Of a stretch of 64,000 nt of DNA, positions 43,369-52,476 are shown piece after piece. This DNA is from Tindallia californiensis (GTDB taxonomy: Bacteria > Bacillota > Clostridia > Peptostreptococcales > Tindalliaceae): NCBI RefSeq assembly GCF_900107405.1, contig NZ_FNPV01000011.1:1-64000 (forward strand), given 5' to 3'. The position numbers were made by a program, and so were the translations under genes. The notes below the pieces were generated by a model, which saw only the letters and a program-made list of their open reading frames with translations, made no database searches and was not told where the DNA came from. Numbering within the stretch: the first letter of the stretch is position 1; each line of letters opens with the position of its first letter.

Positions 43369-44515
43369 TGCAAAGAACGTTGAATTAAAAGAAATGATGA
43401 AAAATGCCATTGAAAGCGGTGACTCTGAAGCATTTGCAAAGGCACAGTTTGAATTTGCGAAAGAAATTGAATCGAATATTTTGCAGGAAGCCAAGCAGAC
43501 CATGAACGAAAACCTGAACGATCAGGCCGTTATGGCCAAGCGTGGGCTAAATCCTCTGACGGCCCAGGAACTGGAATATTACAACGAAGTGATTGGTGGA
43601 GAGGGTTTTGCTGGTACTGAAAAGCTAATGCCGGCGACGATCTTTGACCGGGTATTTGAAGACCTTCGGTTGGAGCATCCACTTTTGAGCGAAATTGATT
43701 TTGTGAACACGACTGCGACCACGGAATGGATCACACGAAATAACGATGTGGAGGCAGCCTGGTGGGGTAAGCTGACGGCTGAAATTACCAAGAAGCTTGA
43801 AATGGCGTTCAAGAAAGAAAAGACGGAACTTTACAAGCTATCTGCTTTTGTACCGGTGGCCAAGGCGATGCTGGATCTTGGCCCACAGTGGTTGGATCGT
43901 TTTGTACGTGAAATTCTGTTTGAATCCATGGCGATTGCCCTGGAACTGGCCATCGTTGCCGGTACTGGTAATGAGCAACCTATTGGAATGATTAAAGATT
44001 TAAGTGGATCAGTTGTTGAAGGCGTGTATCCGGATAAAACGGCTGTTGCTCTTGAAAACCTTGAACCTCAAACGCTGGGTGAGAAGATCATGGCTCCGTT
44101 AACGAAAAATGGGAAGCGGACCGTTCCCAGTGTACTGATTGTGGTAAATCCGTTGGATTACTGGAAAAAAGTATTTCCAGCAACCACGATGCTCACCACT
44201 GATGGCACCTTTGTGCATGGAGTGATGCCGATTCCGGCAAAAGTTGTTCAGTCTGTGGCTGTGACAGAAGGCAAGTTAATTGCAGGGATGGCAAAGGATT
44301 ACTTTATGGGCGTTGGGTCAACTCAAAAGATTGATTACAGCGATCACTATAAGTTCCTGGAAGATGAGCGAACTTATATTGCCAAGCAGTATGCAAACGG
44401 ACATCCTATCGACAATGACAGCTTCCTTCTGTTTGATATATCTGGCCTCGACATTACGCCGGCTAAAAATGTTTACGTGACCAATGCTGAAGATTTCCAT
44501 GAGCCGGAAGCGTAG
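43355..44515 (+). CDS. Major capsid protein, HK97 fold
   Basis: 386 residues. A helical N-terminal delta/scaffold region (about 1-90), then LMPATIFDRVFEDLRLEHPLLSEIDFV, the AFVPVAKAMLDLGPQWLDRFVREIL segment and GTGNEQPIGMI, all typical phage_capsid family. AGGAGGTAACGAATA precedes ATG. Confidence 0.94.
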   Translation: MKNLDAKNVELKEMMKNAIESGDSEAFAKAQFEFAKEIESNILQEAKQTMNENLNDQAVMAKRGLNPLTAQELEYYNEVIGGEGFAGTEKLMPATIFDRVFEDLRLEHPLLSEIDFVNTTATTEWITRNNDVEAAWWGKLTAEITKKLEMAFKKEKTELYKLSAFVPVAKAMLDLGPQWLDRFVREILFESMAIALELAIVAGTGNEQPIGMIKDLSGSVVEGVYPDKTAVALENLEPQTLGEKIMAPLTKNGKRTVPSVLIVVNPLDYWKKVFPATTMLTTDGTFVHGVMPIPAKVVQSVAVTEGKLIAGMAKDYFMGVGSTQKIDYSDHYKFLEDERTYIAKQYANGHPIDNDSFLLFDISGLDITPAKNVYVTNAEDFHEPEA

Positions 44516-44541
44516 GCAGAAGGAACTAAAGGAGGATTAGC

Positions 44542-44790
44542 ATGAAAGCCAAAGTGTTAAAACGTTTTCGCGATAAGCATACAAAAGAAAGATATGCTGA
44601 AGGACAGGAAATAGAGTTAAACGAGGAGAGGTTGAATGATATTAATTCAACCTCTCACGGGGTTCTTGTAGAAAAATTAGAAGATGAGCCTGAAAAAGAA
44701 GAACCTGAAAAAGAAGAAGAGCCTGAGGAAAAAGAAGTATCAAAAGATACAAAGAAACCAGCTCCAAAAGGAAGAAAAAAAAGCAGCTGA
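44542..44790 (+). CDS. Hypothetical acidic protein behind the capsid gene
   Basis: 82 residues: KAKVLKRFRDKHTKERYAEG, then a low-complexity EPEKEE/KPAPKGRKK tail (residues 48-82). AAAGGAGGATTAGC precedes ATG. Similar short proteins lie between capsid and connector genes in Firmicutes phages. Role unknown. Confidence 0.75.
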   Translation: MKAKVLKRFRDKHTKERYAEGQEIELNEERLNDINSTSHGVLVEKLEDEPEKEEPEKEEEPEEKEVSKDTKKPAPKGRKKSS

Positions 44791-44806
44791 AAAGTAGGTG
44801 GTTTGA

Positions 44807-45088
44807 ATGTTGGAAGAAGTAAAAGAAGTCCTTAAAATCACATGGGATGATGAAGATGTTATGCTGCAACGAATGATTGATCAGGCAAAGGCGTATCTTC
44901 AAGACTTAGCCGGCATTGAACTTGATTTTGAGACGGCATCCCTCGAAAAAGGGTTGCTGCTGGATCGGTGCCGGTATGTCTATAATAATGCCACTGAATA
45001 TTTCGAAGAAAACTTTCAAAGAGAAATACTTCGAATGCAATTGAAGGCTGCTGCGAATGAAAAGAAAGAAGCGATGGAAAATGATTGA
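44807..45088 (+). CDS. Head-tail connector protein (gp6-like)
   Basis: 93 residues, EVKEVLKITWDDEDVMLQRMIDQAKAYLQDLAGIELDF is the adaptor-family N-terminus. It forms the ring under the portal. GTAGGTGGTTTGA upstream. Confidence 0.85.
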   Translation: MLEEVKEVLKITWDDEDVMLQRMIDQAKAYLQDLAGIELDFETASLEKGLLLDRCRYVYNNATEYFEENFQREILRMQLKAAANEKKEAMEND

Positions 45089-45437
45089 TCGAAAAAAAGC
45101 AGCTGAAAAGGTTCGATGGACACCCAATGTTAGGGTTGATGTTTATGCCAAGGGGAATAAGACCAATGAATTGATGGAAACAAAACATGAGTTTACCAAA
45201 GTTGATTCCATGTGGGCCAAGGTTATTCCGCAAACAGGTAAGCTTCAGAACCAACAAACGGAAACGGTGTTGGCTAATGTCAGTCATAAAGTAGAAGTAC
45301 GGTACCAGGCAGGTAAAAATATCACCAGGGAAATGTATTTGATGTGTCGGGGTGAGCGCTTCGATATCAAATACATTTTAAATCCGTATATGAAAAATGA
45401 GTTCCTTGAAATATTCTGCCAACAGATTATTAAGTAG
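45081..45437 (+). CDS. Head-tail joining / head closure protein
   Basis: 118 residues from ATG 45081, which overlaps the stop of the connector gene by 8 bp. KVRWTPNVRVDVYAKGNKTNELMETKHEFTKVDSMWAKVIPQ and HKVEVRYQAGKNITREMYLMCRGERFDIKYI (in pieces) match the SPP1 gp16/HK97-type closure family. Confidence 0.8.
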   Translation: MIDRKKAAEKVRWTPNVRVDVYAKGNKTNELMETKHEFTKVDSMWAKVIPQTGKLQNQQTETVLANVSHKVEVRYQAGKNITREMYLMCRGERFDIKYILNPYMKNEFLEIFCQQIIK

Positions 45438-45445
45438 GTGAAAGC

Positions 45446-45880
45446 ATGATCCCAGTTAAAAGCATTGTAAGATCAATCAACACAAAGATTATTGAGGAGT
45501 TCCCGGAGATCCCAATTCAGTCGAGGGACGTTAAGGAAGGTTTTTCAAGGCCTTCCTTTTTCCTTCGGCTTGCTAACATTGAAAAAGAAACATTCTTGAG
45601 GGTTACTTTGCGCCAGATGACTTGTCGAGTTTTATATTTTGCCAGCAATCGGTATGAGAGTGATCTTGAAAACTTAGAGATTTTGGACCGTCTGGAAAAA
45701 GTCTTTGCACTGAATTTTTCTGTTGAAACGGAAGACTTGGCGAAGATTGTCACAATCAGCGACACACGATCCCAGTTTGTGGATGATGTGCTGGAATTTG
45801 AGTTTGATTTTAGTTTCTATCAGGACAACGATTCAGATGATGAAGAACTGCCGTTGATGGAAGAGTTGGAGATGAGTTAA
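45446..45880 (+). CDS. Tail terminator-like protein (DUF6838/XkdJ-like)
   Basis: 144 residues: SIVRSINTKIIEEFPEIPIQSRDVKEGFSRPSFFLRL then an alternating strand/helix region and an acidic tail. Position between head closure and sheath fits a tail terminator. Its stop adjoins the next ATG (TTAAATG). Confidence 0.7.
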   Translation: MIPVKSIVRSINTKIIEEFPEIPIQSRDVKEGFSRPSFFLRLANIEKETFLRVTLRQMTCRVLYFASNRYESDLENLEILDRLEKVFALNFSVETEDLAKIVTISDTRSQFVDDVLEFEFDFSFYQDNDSDDEELPLMEELEMS

Positions 45881-46291
45881 ATGTTTGATGTAAAAGATGA
45901 AGGGATGGATGAATTTCTCAGGGATTTAGAAGTGGCGATGAAAAATTTTCCTAAAGAAACAAAGCGAATGTTGAGAAGTTCTGGATCAAGGGCAAGAACC
46001 ATTGTTAGGAGATACGCTAGAAAATTGGTTGGTTCCGAGACGGGGAATTATCATAAACGTTGGAAACTTGGAAAGGCATGGTCGGAAGGTGCAAATTATA
46101 AGGTCAGGGTTTATAATAACGCTCCTCATGCTCACCTAATTGAAGATGGGCATGTTATGAAAGGAAAAGACGGAACAGAGTATGGCTTTAAAGAAGGCTT
46201 AAAAGTGGTTGATAAAGCCAATACAGAGATGGAAAAGAAGTGGGATGAAATACTGGAAAAAGAACTGGATAAAATTGTTAATAAGATTTAG
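45881..46291 (+). CDS. HK97 gp10-like tail completion protein (XkdI-like)
   Basis: 136 residues: EGMDEFLRDLEVAMKNFPKETKRMLRSSGSRARTIVRRYAR, then VRVYNNAPHAHLIEDGHV, the gp10 hallmark. It joins the tail tube to the head. Confidence 0.83.
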   Translation: MFDVKDEGMDEFLRDLEVAMKNFPKETKRMLRSSGSRARTIVRRYARKLVGSETGNYHKRWKLGKAWSEGANYKVRVYNNAPHAHLIEDGHVMKGKDGTEYGFKEGLKVVDKANTEMEKKWDEILEKELDKIVNKI

Positions 46292-46305
46292 AGAGGGTGA
46301 AACAG

Positions 46306-47361
46306 ATGGGACTGCCTGAAATATTAATAAAGTTTCAGTCGCTGGCCGTGAGTGCAATCCAGCGGAGTGAACGAGGCATTGTTGCTTTAATTTTAAAGGA
46401 CGACACAAAAAAGGATTTTGACACAAAAGAATACAGTATCATTACTGATATTGATCCAGATGATTGGACTGAAGAGAATAAAGACTATATTGAAAAGGCT
46501 TTTCTGGGTGTTCCAAACAAAATCATCGTGGAACGAATCGATGAAGATGCTACCGACTACAATGAAGCGTTGCAACGTTTAGCAACAAAACATTGGAACT
46601 GGGGAGCTATCCCAGGTATTGGAGAGTCTGACGTGTCTACAGTGGCCACTTGGCTGAAAACCAAAAGAGATAACTTTGACAAAGTTTATAAGATGGTGCT
46701 GCCAAATAATGACGGAGATCATGAGGGAATTGTGAATTTCACTACTGAAGACATAAAGGTAGGAGAAAGGGTTTATACGACTGCTGAATATACTGCCAGG
46801 CTGGCAGGTGTATTTGCCGGGTTATCCCTGCAGCGATCTTCTACCTACTACAAGCTGAATGAAGTAGACAGCATTAAGGAAAGCGAAGACCCTGATCAGG
46901 ATATTGATGATGGCAAGCTGATTCTTATCAATGATGAAGGGGTTAAGATTGGACGTGGAGTCAATTCGCTTACAACTTTAGACGTTACCCAGGGAGAAGA
47001 TTGGAAGAAAATTAAAATCATTGAAGGGCATGATTTGGTTAAAGAAGACATCCGAAGAACCTTTAATGATGAGTATGTCGGAAGGGTTAACAACAGCTAT
47101 GATAATCAGGTTCTGTTCATTTCTGCGGTTAACGCTTATTTGCAAACATTGGAAGGAGAAGTGTTGAATCCAAACGTAGATAACTTTGTTGATGTGGATA
47201 TTGAAGCACAGCGGCTAGCCTGGGAAGGAATAGGCACCGATACATCTGAATGGGATGAGCAAGAAATCAAGAACAACACTTTCCAGTCTAAAGTATTTAT
47301 CAATGGTCCAATGAGATTCCTTGATGCAATGGAAGATCTGTATCTAAAAGTAAATGTATAA
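46306..47361 (+). CDS. Contractile tail sheath protein (XkdK-like)
   Basis: 351 residues from ATG 46306, 8 nt after GAGAGGG. MGLPEILIKFQSLAVSAIQRSERGIVALI is the usual start, and the C-terminal domain (NAYLQTLEGEVLNPNVDNFVDVDIEAQR, FINGPMRFLDAMEDLYLKVNV) is typical of Gram-positive myophage sheaths. This gene makes the phage a contractile-tailed one. Confidence 0.92.
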   Translation: MGLPEILIKFQSLAVSAIQRSERGIVALILKDDTKKDFDTKEYSIITDIDPDDWTEENKDYIEKAFLGVPNKIIVERIDEDATDYNEALQRLATKHWNWGAIPGIGESDVSTVATWLKTKRDNFDKVYKMVLPNNDGDHEGIVNFTTEDIKVGERVYTTAEYTARLAGVFAGLSLQRSSTYYKLNEVDSIKESEDPDQDIDDGKLILINDEGVKIGRGVNSLTTLDVTQGEDWKKIKIIEGHDLVKEDIRRTFNDEYVGRVNNSYDNQVLFISAVNAYLQTLEGEVLNPNVDNFVDVDIEAQRLAWEGIGTDTSEWDEQEIKNNTFQSKVFINGPMRFLDAMEDLYLKVNV

Positions 47362-47374
47362 AGGGGTGTGAAAT

Positions 47375-47797
47375 ATGCAAGAAGCTAGCAAAGTAATGAA
47401 TGGTACTTATGGAAGCCTTTGGGTTGACGGTGAACTGTGGGCGGAAGTGGAATCCTTTGAGGCCAAGGTAAATATGGACTATGAGGATGTAAACTTTGCC
47501 AACCACGCAGGAACCTACAAAAAAGGAACTGGATGGAATGGCGAAGGATCGATTACGATAAAGAAGGTTTACTCTCGAATCCAGCGAAAGGTTGCTAATA
47601 ACATCAAAAAGGGCATATTCCCCAGGAGTACGATTGCCGGCAAGTTGGATGATCCGGAAGCGCATGGCGCCGAAAGGGTTGTATTAAGAGATGTTACATT
47701 TAACGAAGCTACGCTACTAAGTTTTGAACAAAAAACACTTGGGTCAACCGAGGTGCCATTTAACTTTAGCGATTTCAGTATGCCAGATATGGTTTAG
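47375..47797 (+). CDS. Tail tube protein (XkdM-like)
   Basis: 140 residues: VMNGTYGSLWVDGELWAEVESFEAKVNMDYEDVNFA, KKGTGWNGEGSITIKKVYSRI. Matches the PBSX XkdM inner-tube family. AAAGGGGTGTGAAAT upstream. Confidence 0.9.
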   Translation: MQEASKVMNGTYGSLWVDGELWAEVESFEAKVNMDYEDVNFANHAGTYKKGTGWNGEGSITIKKVYSRIQRKVANNIKKGIFPRSTIAGKLDDPEAHGAERVVLRDVTFNEATLLSFEQKTLGSTEVPFNFSDFSMPDMV

Positions 47798-47808
47798 GAG
47801 GATACTAA

Positions 47809-48192
47809 ATGAAGAAAGTGACAATAAATGATTTACTGGAGAAGAAAGACGTATTGAAAAATAAGAAGCACCGGAAGCAAAATATTTATGTGCCATCTCT
47901 GGATGGGAAGATTGTGATTCAGGAGCCTTCCCGGGAAATCTGTGCTGAGGCACTGGAGATGGCAAATGATGGTGATGTGTATCGTTCAGATGCACATGTT
48001 GTCTACAACTGCGTGGTAGATCCGAACATTAAAGATGAATCATTGCAGAAAGAAATGGGTTGCGTTGAGCCAACGGATATTGTGGACATCTTGTTTAATG
48101 CTGGGGAAGTGGCTTCTATATCTGGACATTGCATGGAAATGGCTGGATACGGATCTGGGATTAAGAAGTTGGACGATGAGTTAAAAAACTAA
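47809..48192 (+). CDS. Tail assembly chaperone, short form (XkdN-like)
   Basis: 127 residues, KVTINDLLEKKDVLKNKKHRKQNIYVPSLDGKIVIQEPSRE and a C-terminal AGYGSGIKKLDDELKN. It lies between tube and tape measure, the position of gpG in lambda. The slippery site near the stop lets part of the ribosomes produce a 179-residue fusion (see 48183-48347). Confidence 0.88.
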   Translation: MKKVTINDLLEKKDVLKNKKHRKQNIYVPSLDGKIVIQEPSREICAEALEMANDGDVYRSDAHVVYNCVVDPNIKDESLQKEMGCVEPTDIVDILFNAGEVASISGHCMEMAGYGSGIKKLDDELKN

Positions 48193-48347
48193 TACGTAGT
48201 GATGAATACTTTTATTATCTTCATCACTACGTACAGAGAGGGCATAGCATCCACGATTTAATGAATGTCGATTTCGTAACACAGCGCTTTATGGTGCAAA
48301 GCATGAACCGTGCTATGGAAGAAGCAGTAAAAAAACCAATGGGGTAG
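48183..48347 (+). CDS. -1 frameshift extension of the tail assembly chaperone
   Basis: Slippery heptamer A AAA AAC at 48183-48189, in correct phase, 4 nt before a perfect 13-bp stem with 13-nt loop (48194-48206 / 48220-48232). After a -1 shift the frame reads LIRSDEYFYYLHHYVQRGHS then IHDLMNVDFVTQRFM, ending at TAG 48345-48347, adding 52 residues. This is the gpGT-type product needed for tape-measure assembly. Confidence 0.9.
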   Translation, partial: KKLIRSDEYFYYLHHYVQRGHSIHDLMNVDFVTQRFMVQSMNRAMEEAVKKPMG

Positions 48348-48380
48348 CGAAAGCTACTCCATTTCTGGTGGTGAAAGAAT

Positions 48381-50135
48381 ATGGCAAAGGTAATTCAACG
48401 AGTATTTGAATTAAAAGATCGGTTTACGCCGCAAATGCAAAAAATCAAACAAAGCCAATGGCAGTATCAGCGGGATGTACGGAAGTTGAAGCGTGTGGGT
48501 ACATCCGCTTTTAGGGGGTTGGCTAAAGGGGTAATGGCATTTGGTGCCGCTGCTGCTGGTGCTGGTGTTGGTGTTGCCGCTATTGCAAAGCAGACGGCTA
48601 ACGCCGGTGATGAAGTCGATAAAATTTCGCAACGGTTAAGCATGGGACGAAAAGAGTACCAGGAGTGGAAACATGTCATCGATCAGACCGGTGTTTCTCT
48701 TTCTACTTTTGAGCGTGCTGCAAAAAATAACCGGAATGCAATGATACAGGCTAGTAATGGAACGGCAGCTGCTCAGGAGGCTTACGCCAAATTGGGAATG
48801 GAGTTAAAGAACACGGATGAAAGCCTCCGAAATCAGCAGGACGTTTTCGAAGAAACCATTTATAAGCTGTCTCAATATGAAGATTCTACGGAGCGGGCTA
48901 AAATTGCCCAGCGTTTGCTTGGGGATAATGCCAGTAAAGAGTTTGCTCCCCTGCTTAACTCTGGTGCTGAAAGTATCGAGGCTCTAAGGGAAGAAGCCCA
49001 TGAACTTGGCATGGTAATGTCTGACAGTGCCATTGATATGAGTATTAAATTCAATGATCAGCTGGATCGATTAAAAAAAGTAGGCACTGGCGCTTTCCGA
49101 CAGCTGGGCGTGGTTGCCCTGCCATACTTTACCAATGGTCTTGAATGGGCCATGAAAGCGGTGCCACAAATCAGAGATTTTGCAGTTGGAATGTTTAACC
49201 GTATCAACGAGATTCTGGAAGAGAATCGGCAAAGAATCGACAACATCAAAAGCGTATTTTATGATGTGCGGGATAGTGTTGTTGATACATTTGGCTCGTC
49301 CGGATCCGGTGGCGGTGCTTTGAATTGGTTTACAAATACAGCACTTCCTATGACAGTGGCTGGGATTTTAAGCGTGCTTGATACGGCTTCTAAAATGTAT
49401 TTTTTCATACGGGATAATTGGTCAAGGATTAGTCCTTTGGTTTATGGAATTGTTGGTGCTTTGAGTGCATATTATCTAATGACGAAAGCTGTAACAATGG
49501 CAAAGTTTGCCATGACTGCTGCTCAGGTGGGACTAAACGCGGCAATGATGATGAGTCCTGTTGGATGGCTCGCTCTCGGTATTGGTGCTTTAATTGTTGC
49601 CGGGGTAGCTCTTGTGAAAAATTGGGATGATGTAAAACTTGCTGGAAAATCATTGTGGAATGCTATTGTTGGCTTTGCTGAAGCTGGTGTAAATGGATTT
49701 CTTGGTGCGGTAGATGCGCTTCTTGGAGGAGTCCTAAAAGGAATAAATGGGACTATAAAACAGTTAAACAAAATCCCTGGTGTTGACATATCTACTGTAG
49801 ATAGCGGTGTCGGACGTGTGGATTTTGGAGCAGCTAAGGCTAATACTGCTGGAAAGGAATTCAGCTGGAAGAATAATAAAAGGGAATCTGCATCCCCAGA
49901 AATGGATTTCGGTGATCAGCTGGCCAAGTACGAAAAAGAACAGGAAATTAATTTTAACCAGGATAAAACAGCAACGGAAAATTTAGCTAAAGAATTGAAA
50001 GACAACACCGAAACCATGAAAAGCACTCGTGGTGGTGGAAACAACTTCGAGATCAACGTCTATGGTACTGATCTGACAGCGGAAGAAATTGCTGATAAAC
50101 TTGTGCCTCGAATTGAACGGAAATTATTTGCATAG
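48381..50135 (+). CDS. Tail tape measure protein (XkdO-like)
   Basis: 584 residues. N-terminal coiled region, Ala/Gly-rich GVMAFGAAAAGAGVGVAAIA helix, QTANAGDEVDKISQRLSMGRKEYQEWKHV typical of tape measures, then two or three hydrophobic segments (about 345-410) and a C-terminal NFEINVYGTDLTAEEIADKLVPRIER that contacts the baseplate. ATG follows TGGTGGTGAAAGAAT. 584 residues is short for a myovirus, implying a short tail. Confidence 0.92.
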   Translation: MAKVIQRVFELKDRFTPQMQKIKQSQWQYQRDVRKLKRVGTSAFRGLAKGVMAFGAAAAGAGVGVAAIAKQTANAGDEVDKISQRLSMGRKEYQEWKHVIDQTGVSLSTFERAAKNNRNAMIQASNGTAAAQEAYAKLGMELKNTDESLRNQQDVFEETIYKLSQYEDSTERAKIAQRLLGDNASKEFAPLLNSGAESIEALREEAHELGMVMSDSAIDMSIKFNDQLDRLKKVGTGAFRQLGVVALPYFTNGLEWAMKAVPQIRDFAVGMFNRINEILEENRQRIDNIKSVFYDVRDSVVDTFGSSGSGGGALNWFTNTALPMTVAGILSVLDTASKMYFFIRDNWSRISPLVYGIVGALSAYYLMTKAVTMAKFAMTAAQVGLNAAMMMSPVGWLALGIGALIVAGVALVKNWDDVKLAGKSLWNAIVGFAEAGVNGFLGAVDALLGGVLKGINGTIKQLNKIPGVDISTVDSGVGRVDFGAAKANTAGKEFSWKNNKRESASPEMDFGDQLAKYEKEQEINFNQDKTATENLAKELKDNTETMKSTRGGGNNFEINVYGTDLTAEEIADKLVPRIERKLFA

Positions 50136-50147
50136 GAGGGGTGAATC

Positions 50148-50570
50148 GTGTCAGTAGAAATTTATTTATCCATTAATAATAATGAGGAAGTAATTCAGCT
50201 GCCAGCCCCTCCTGAACAATATGAAATTGACTCACCCTTTGGATCGGAAACTTTTGAATCTATTATGCAAGCATTTAATCTACCTGGAACCAGAGGTTTA
50301 AAAACCCTTGAAATAAGCAGTTTTTTCCCTGTGAGAAATTATCCATTTCTGCAGAATAGAAGTATGTGGGGCATGGATTATGTAGATACCATTGAAAGAT
50401 GGAGGGATCGACGGCTGCCAATGAGACTTATTATAGTTAGTCGTAGAAGAACACTCTCCATTAATATGCCAATAACAATAGATGATTTTCAGTACAGCAC
50501 TGATAAAAGTGGTGATATTAAATATACTATGTCAATTCGTGAATTCACATTAGTCCAGGTGGGTGATTAA
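50148..50570 (+). CDS. Baseplate hub/tail protein (XkdP-like, without LysM)
   Basis: 140 residues: LPAPPEQYEIDSPFGSETFESIMQAFNLPGTRGLKTLEISSFFP is the XkdP N-terminal block. The LysM domain that ends XkdP in Bacillus PBSX is absent. GTG 50148 start after AGGAGGGGTGAATC. Confidence 0.82.
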   Translation: MSVEIYLSINNNEEVIQLPAPPEQYEIDSPFGSETFESIMQAFNLPGTRGLKTLEISSFFPVRNYPFLQNRSMWGMDYVDTIERWRDRRLPMRLIIVSRRRTLSINMPITIDDFQYSTDKSGDIKYTMSIREFTLVQVGD

Positions 50571-51602
50571 ATGTTTCGATTACTTTTGATAAAGAATGAT
50601 CAAAGCGCAACATATGATATCACTCCTTTGACGAATGATATTGCATGGGATAGTGGATTTAGCATTACCGTCTCTCTGGAATTTATGATGGCTAATTCCG
50701 ATACGGATGCCGTTCCAGTAAACCCATGTGAAATTGGTGATTTGGTTATTTTAACACAAGAGGATTACATTAATAGCCCTACAGAAAAGGAAATTATTGA
50801 ATTATATCGTGGCGTCATTGTAGAAGAGCAAAGAAACGGGAGAGATCCGATTAAATACATTAGTTATGATTATACCTGGTACCTGAATCAATCAACGACT
50901 GTATACCAATTTAATAGCGTTTCTGCTACGGAAGCTATCAGAAAGGTTCTTACTGATTTTGGAATACAGATTGAATCTATCATCGAAATGCCTACCAAAA
51001 TCAATGAGATATATATGCTGAAAACTCCAGGAAAAATTATTCAGGATATTATTGATCAGGTTGAAAAAAAGGAAGGGTATCGAATCAGCGCAGAGATGAG
51101 ATATGGAAAATTAGTAATCAGAAAACGAATTGATTTGGTGATCGCTGGTTTCTTTGAATTGGCTGAAAATGTTCAAAGGGAAAATATATTGGAAGCAGTC
51201 GGCAATCCTTCCAGGACAAGAAGCATTGAATCAATGCGGAATCGTATTCGGCTTATTGTTGACGATGAAGAAACGGAATACCAAGTTACTGCAGAAAAAG
51301 AGGATACAGCAATGATCGGACGATATGGATTAATTGAGGAAACCATAAAGATCGAAGCGGAAGATGCAGCAAAAAGCAGACAGGTAGCTATGATTCTTTT
51401 GAATAGATTATCAAAAGTGCATGAAACAATAACTTTGAAATTTATTGGCAATACGTTATTCAGGGGAGGCAGACTGTTTGATGTAGTTGAATCGGTAACT
51501 GGCATTTCAGGTCGATATATGATTGTTGAAGCAAAGCATCGAATCAATAAAAAGAAATACACAATGGAATTAGAACTGGCATTGCCGGAGGATGTGGTGT
51601 AA
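50571..51602 (+). CDS. Baseplate hub protein (XkdQ-like, gp27/gpD fold)
   Basis: 343 residues: GFSITVSLEFMMANSDTDAVPVNPCEIGDLVILTQ, then VYQFNSVSATEAIRKVLTDFGIQ and IIDQVEKKEGYRISAEMRYGKLVIRKR. This is the XkdQ family at the tip of the tube. Starts right after the preceding stop (TAAATG) and ends on the next ATG. Confidence 0.88.
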   Translation: MFRLLLIKNDQSATYDITPLTNDIAWDSGFSITVSLEFMMANSDTDAVPVNPCEIGDLVILTQEDYINSPTEKEIIELYRGVIVEEQRNGRDPIKYISYDYTWYLNQSTTVYQFNSVSATEAIRKVLTDFGIQIESIIEMPTKINEIYMLKTPGKIIQDIIDQVEKKEGYRISAEMRYGKLVIRKRIDLVIAGFFELAENVQRENILEAVGNPSRTRSIESMRNRIRLIVDDEETEYQVTAEKEDTAMIGRYGLIEETIKIEAEDAAKSRQVAMILLNRLSKVHETITLKFIGNTLFRGGRLFDVVESVTGISGRYMIVEAKHRINKKKYTMELELALPEDVV

Positions 51603-52036
51603 TGAAAAACATTGATAAGCTGGCTAAAATGTTTGAAGAAAGAGAAAATAATACAATTATTACCGCAACGATTGGTGAAGTGTTATCCATGTCGCCGCCA
51701 AGGATTAAGTATGGTGACAATATAATTCTGGAAAGAGACAGGCTGGTATTTTCCAATCATGTGTTGAATGGTTATGTTAGAACGTTTCGCTTGACTGGAA
51801 TTGACATTAATCAGCTAAGCATAACCAGTGATGGTGAAATGTCGTTCCACTTAAAGGATAGCCCTCCAGCACAGGATTATGATATTAAGGGTTTTACGTT
51901 GCCGACATCTCAGGCCAATCAGTTGACAGCAACAATGGAATATACAAATACTCTTGTTCCTGGGGATAAGGTGATTATGATTCCAGATACATCACTCAGA
52001 AAATGGTTTGTAGTGGATAAGGCGGTGATGGTATGA
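51602..52036 (+). CDS. Baseplate protein (XkdR/DUF2577-like)
   Basis: 144 residues: NIDKLAKMFEERENNTIITATIGEVLSMSPPRIKYGDNIIL, and GDKVIMIPDTSLRKWFVVDKAVM. OB-like spike-base family. Start overlaps the previous stop by 1 bp and the end overlaps the next start by 4. Confidence 0.84.
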   Translation: MKNIDKLAKMFEERENNTIITATIGEVLSMSPPRIKYGDNIILERDRLVFSNHVLNGYVRTFRLTGIDINQLSITSDGEMSFHLKDSPPAQDYDIKGFTLPTSQANQLTATMEYTNTLVPGDKVIMIPDTSLRKWFVVDKAVMV

Positions 52037-52476
52037 GCTTGCCTGATATTGCTAAATTAGAATATACCGAAAATGATGTTGTGGAAAAACAGCAACAAAG
52101 GGAAAGCAGGGTTTATAAGACGCTCGTGTGGGACTTCGAAAAAGGTGATTTTGAACTTAGAGATGGAAAAACCCTGGAAGCAGATGGAAAGAAATACTTG
52201 AAGATATGGATTAAAAAAACATTACTAACCATAAAAAGTACACTTATTTTTGAAGAAACAGAATATGGATCAGAGCATTATAGCTTGATTGGTAGCAATT
52301 TAAAGCCTACTTTCGTGGAGGAAGAGATGAAGCGGATGATCCGTGAAGCATTAATAAGAAATTCTGCGGTAAGAAGTGTAAGTAATTTTGAGTTTGAACA
52401 AGAAGGTTCCAGGCTTAAGATAACTTTTGATGTTGATAGCATCTTTGGGATCCTTAACGGGGAGGTGGGCTTATAG
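52033..52476 (+). CDS. Baseplate wedge protein (XkdS/DUF2634, gp25-like)
   Basis: 147 residues: VYKTLVWDFEKGDFELRDGKTLEADGKKYLKIWIKKTLLT and YSLIGSNLKPTF, then MKRMIREALIRNSAVRSVSNFEFE. gp25-like wedge component. ATGA overlap with the preceding gene. Confidence 0.86.
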   Translation: MSLPDIAKLEYTENDVVEKQQQRESRVYKTLVWDFEKGDFELRDGKTLEADGKKYLKIWIKKTLLTIKSTLIFEETEYGSEHYSLIGSNLKPTFVEEEMKRMIREALIRNSAVRSVSNFEFEQEGSRLKITFDVDSIFGILNGEVGL

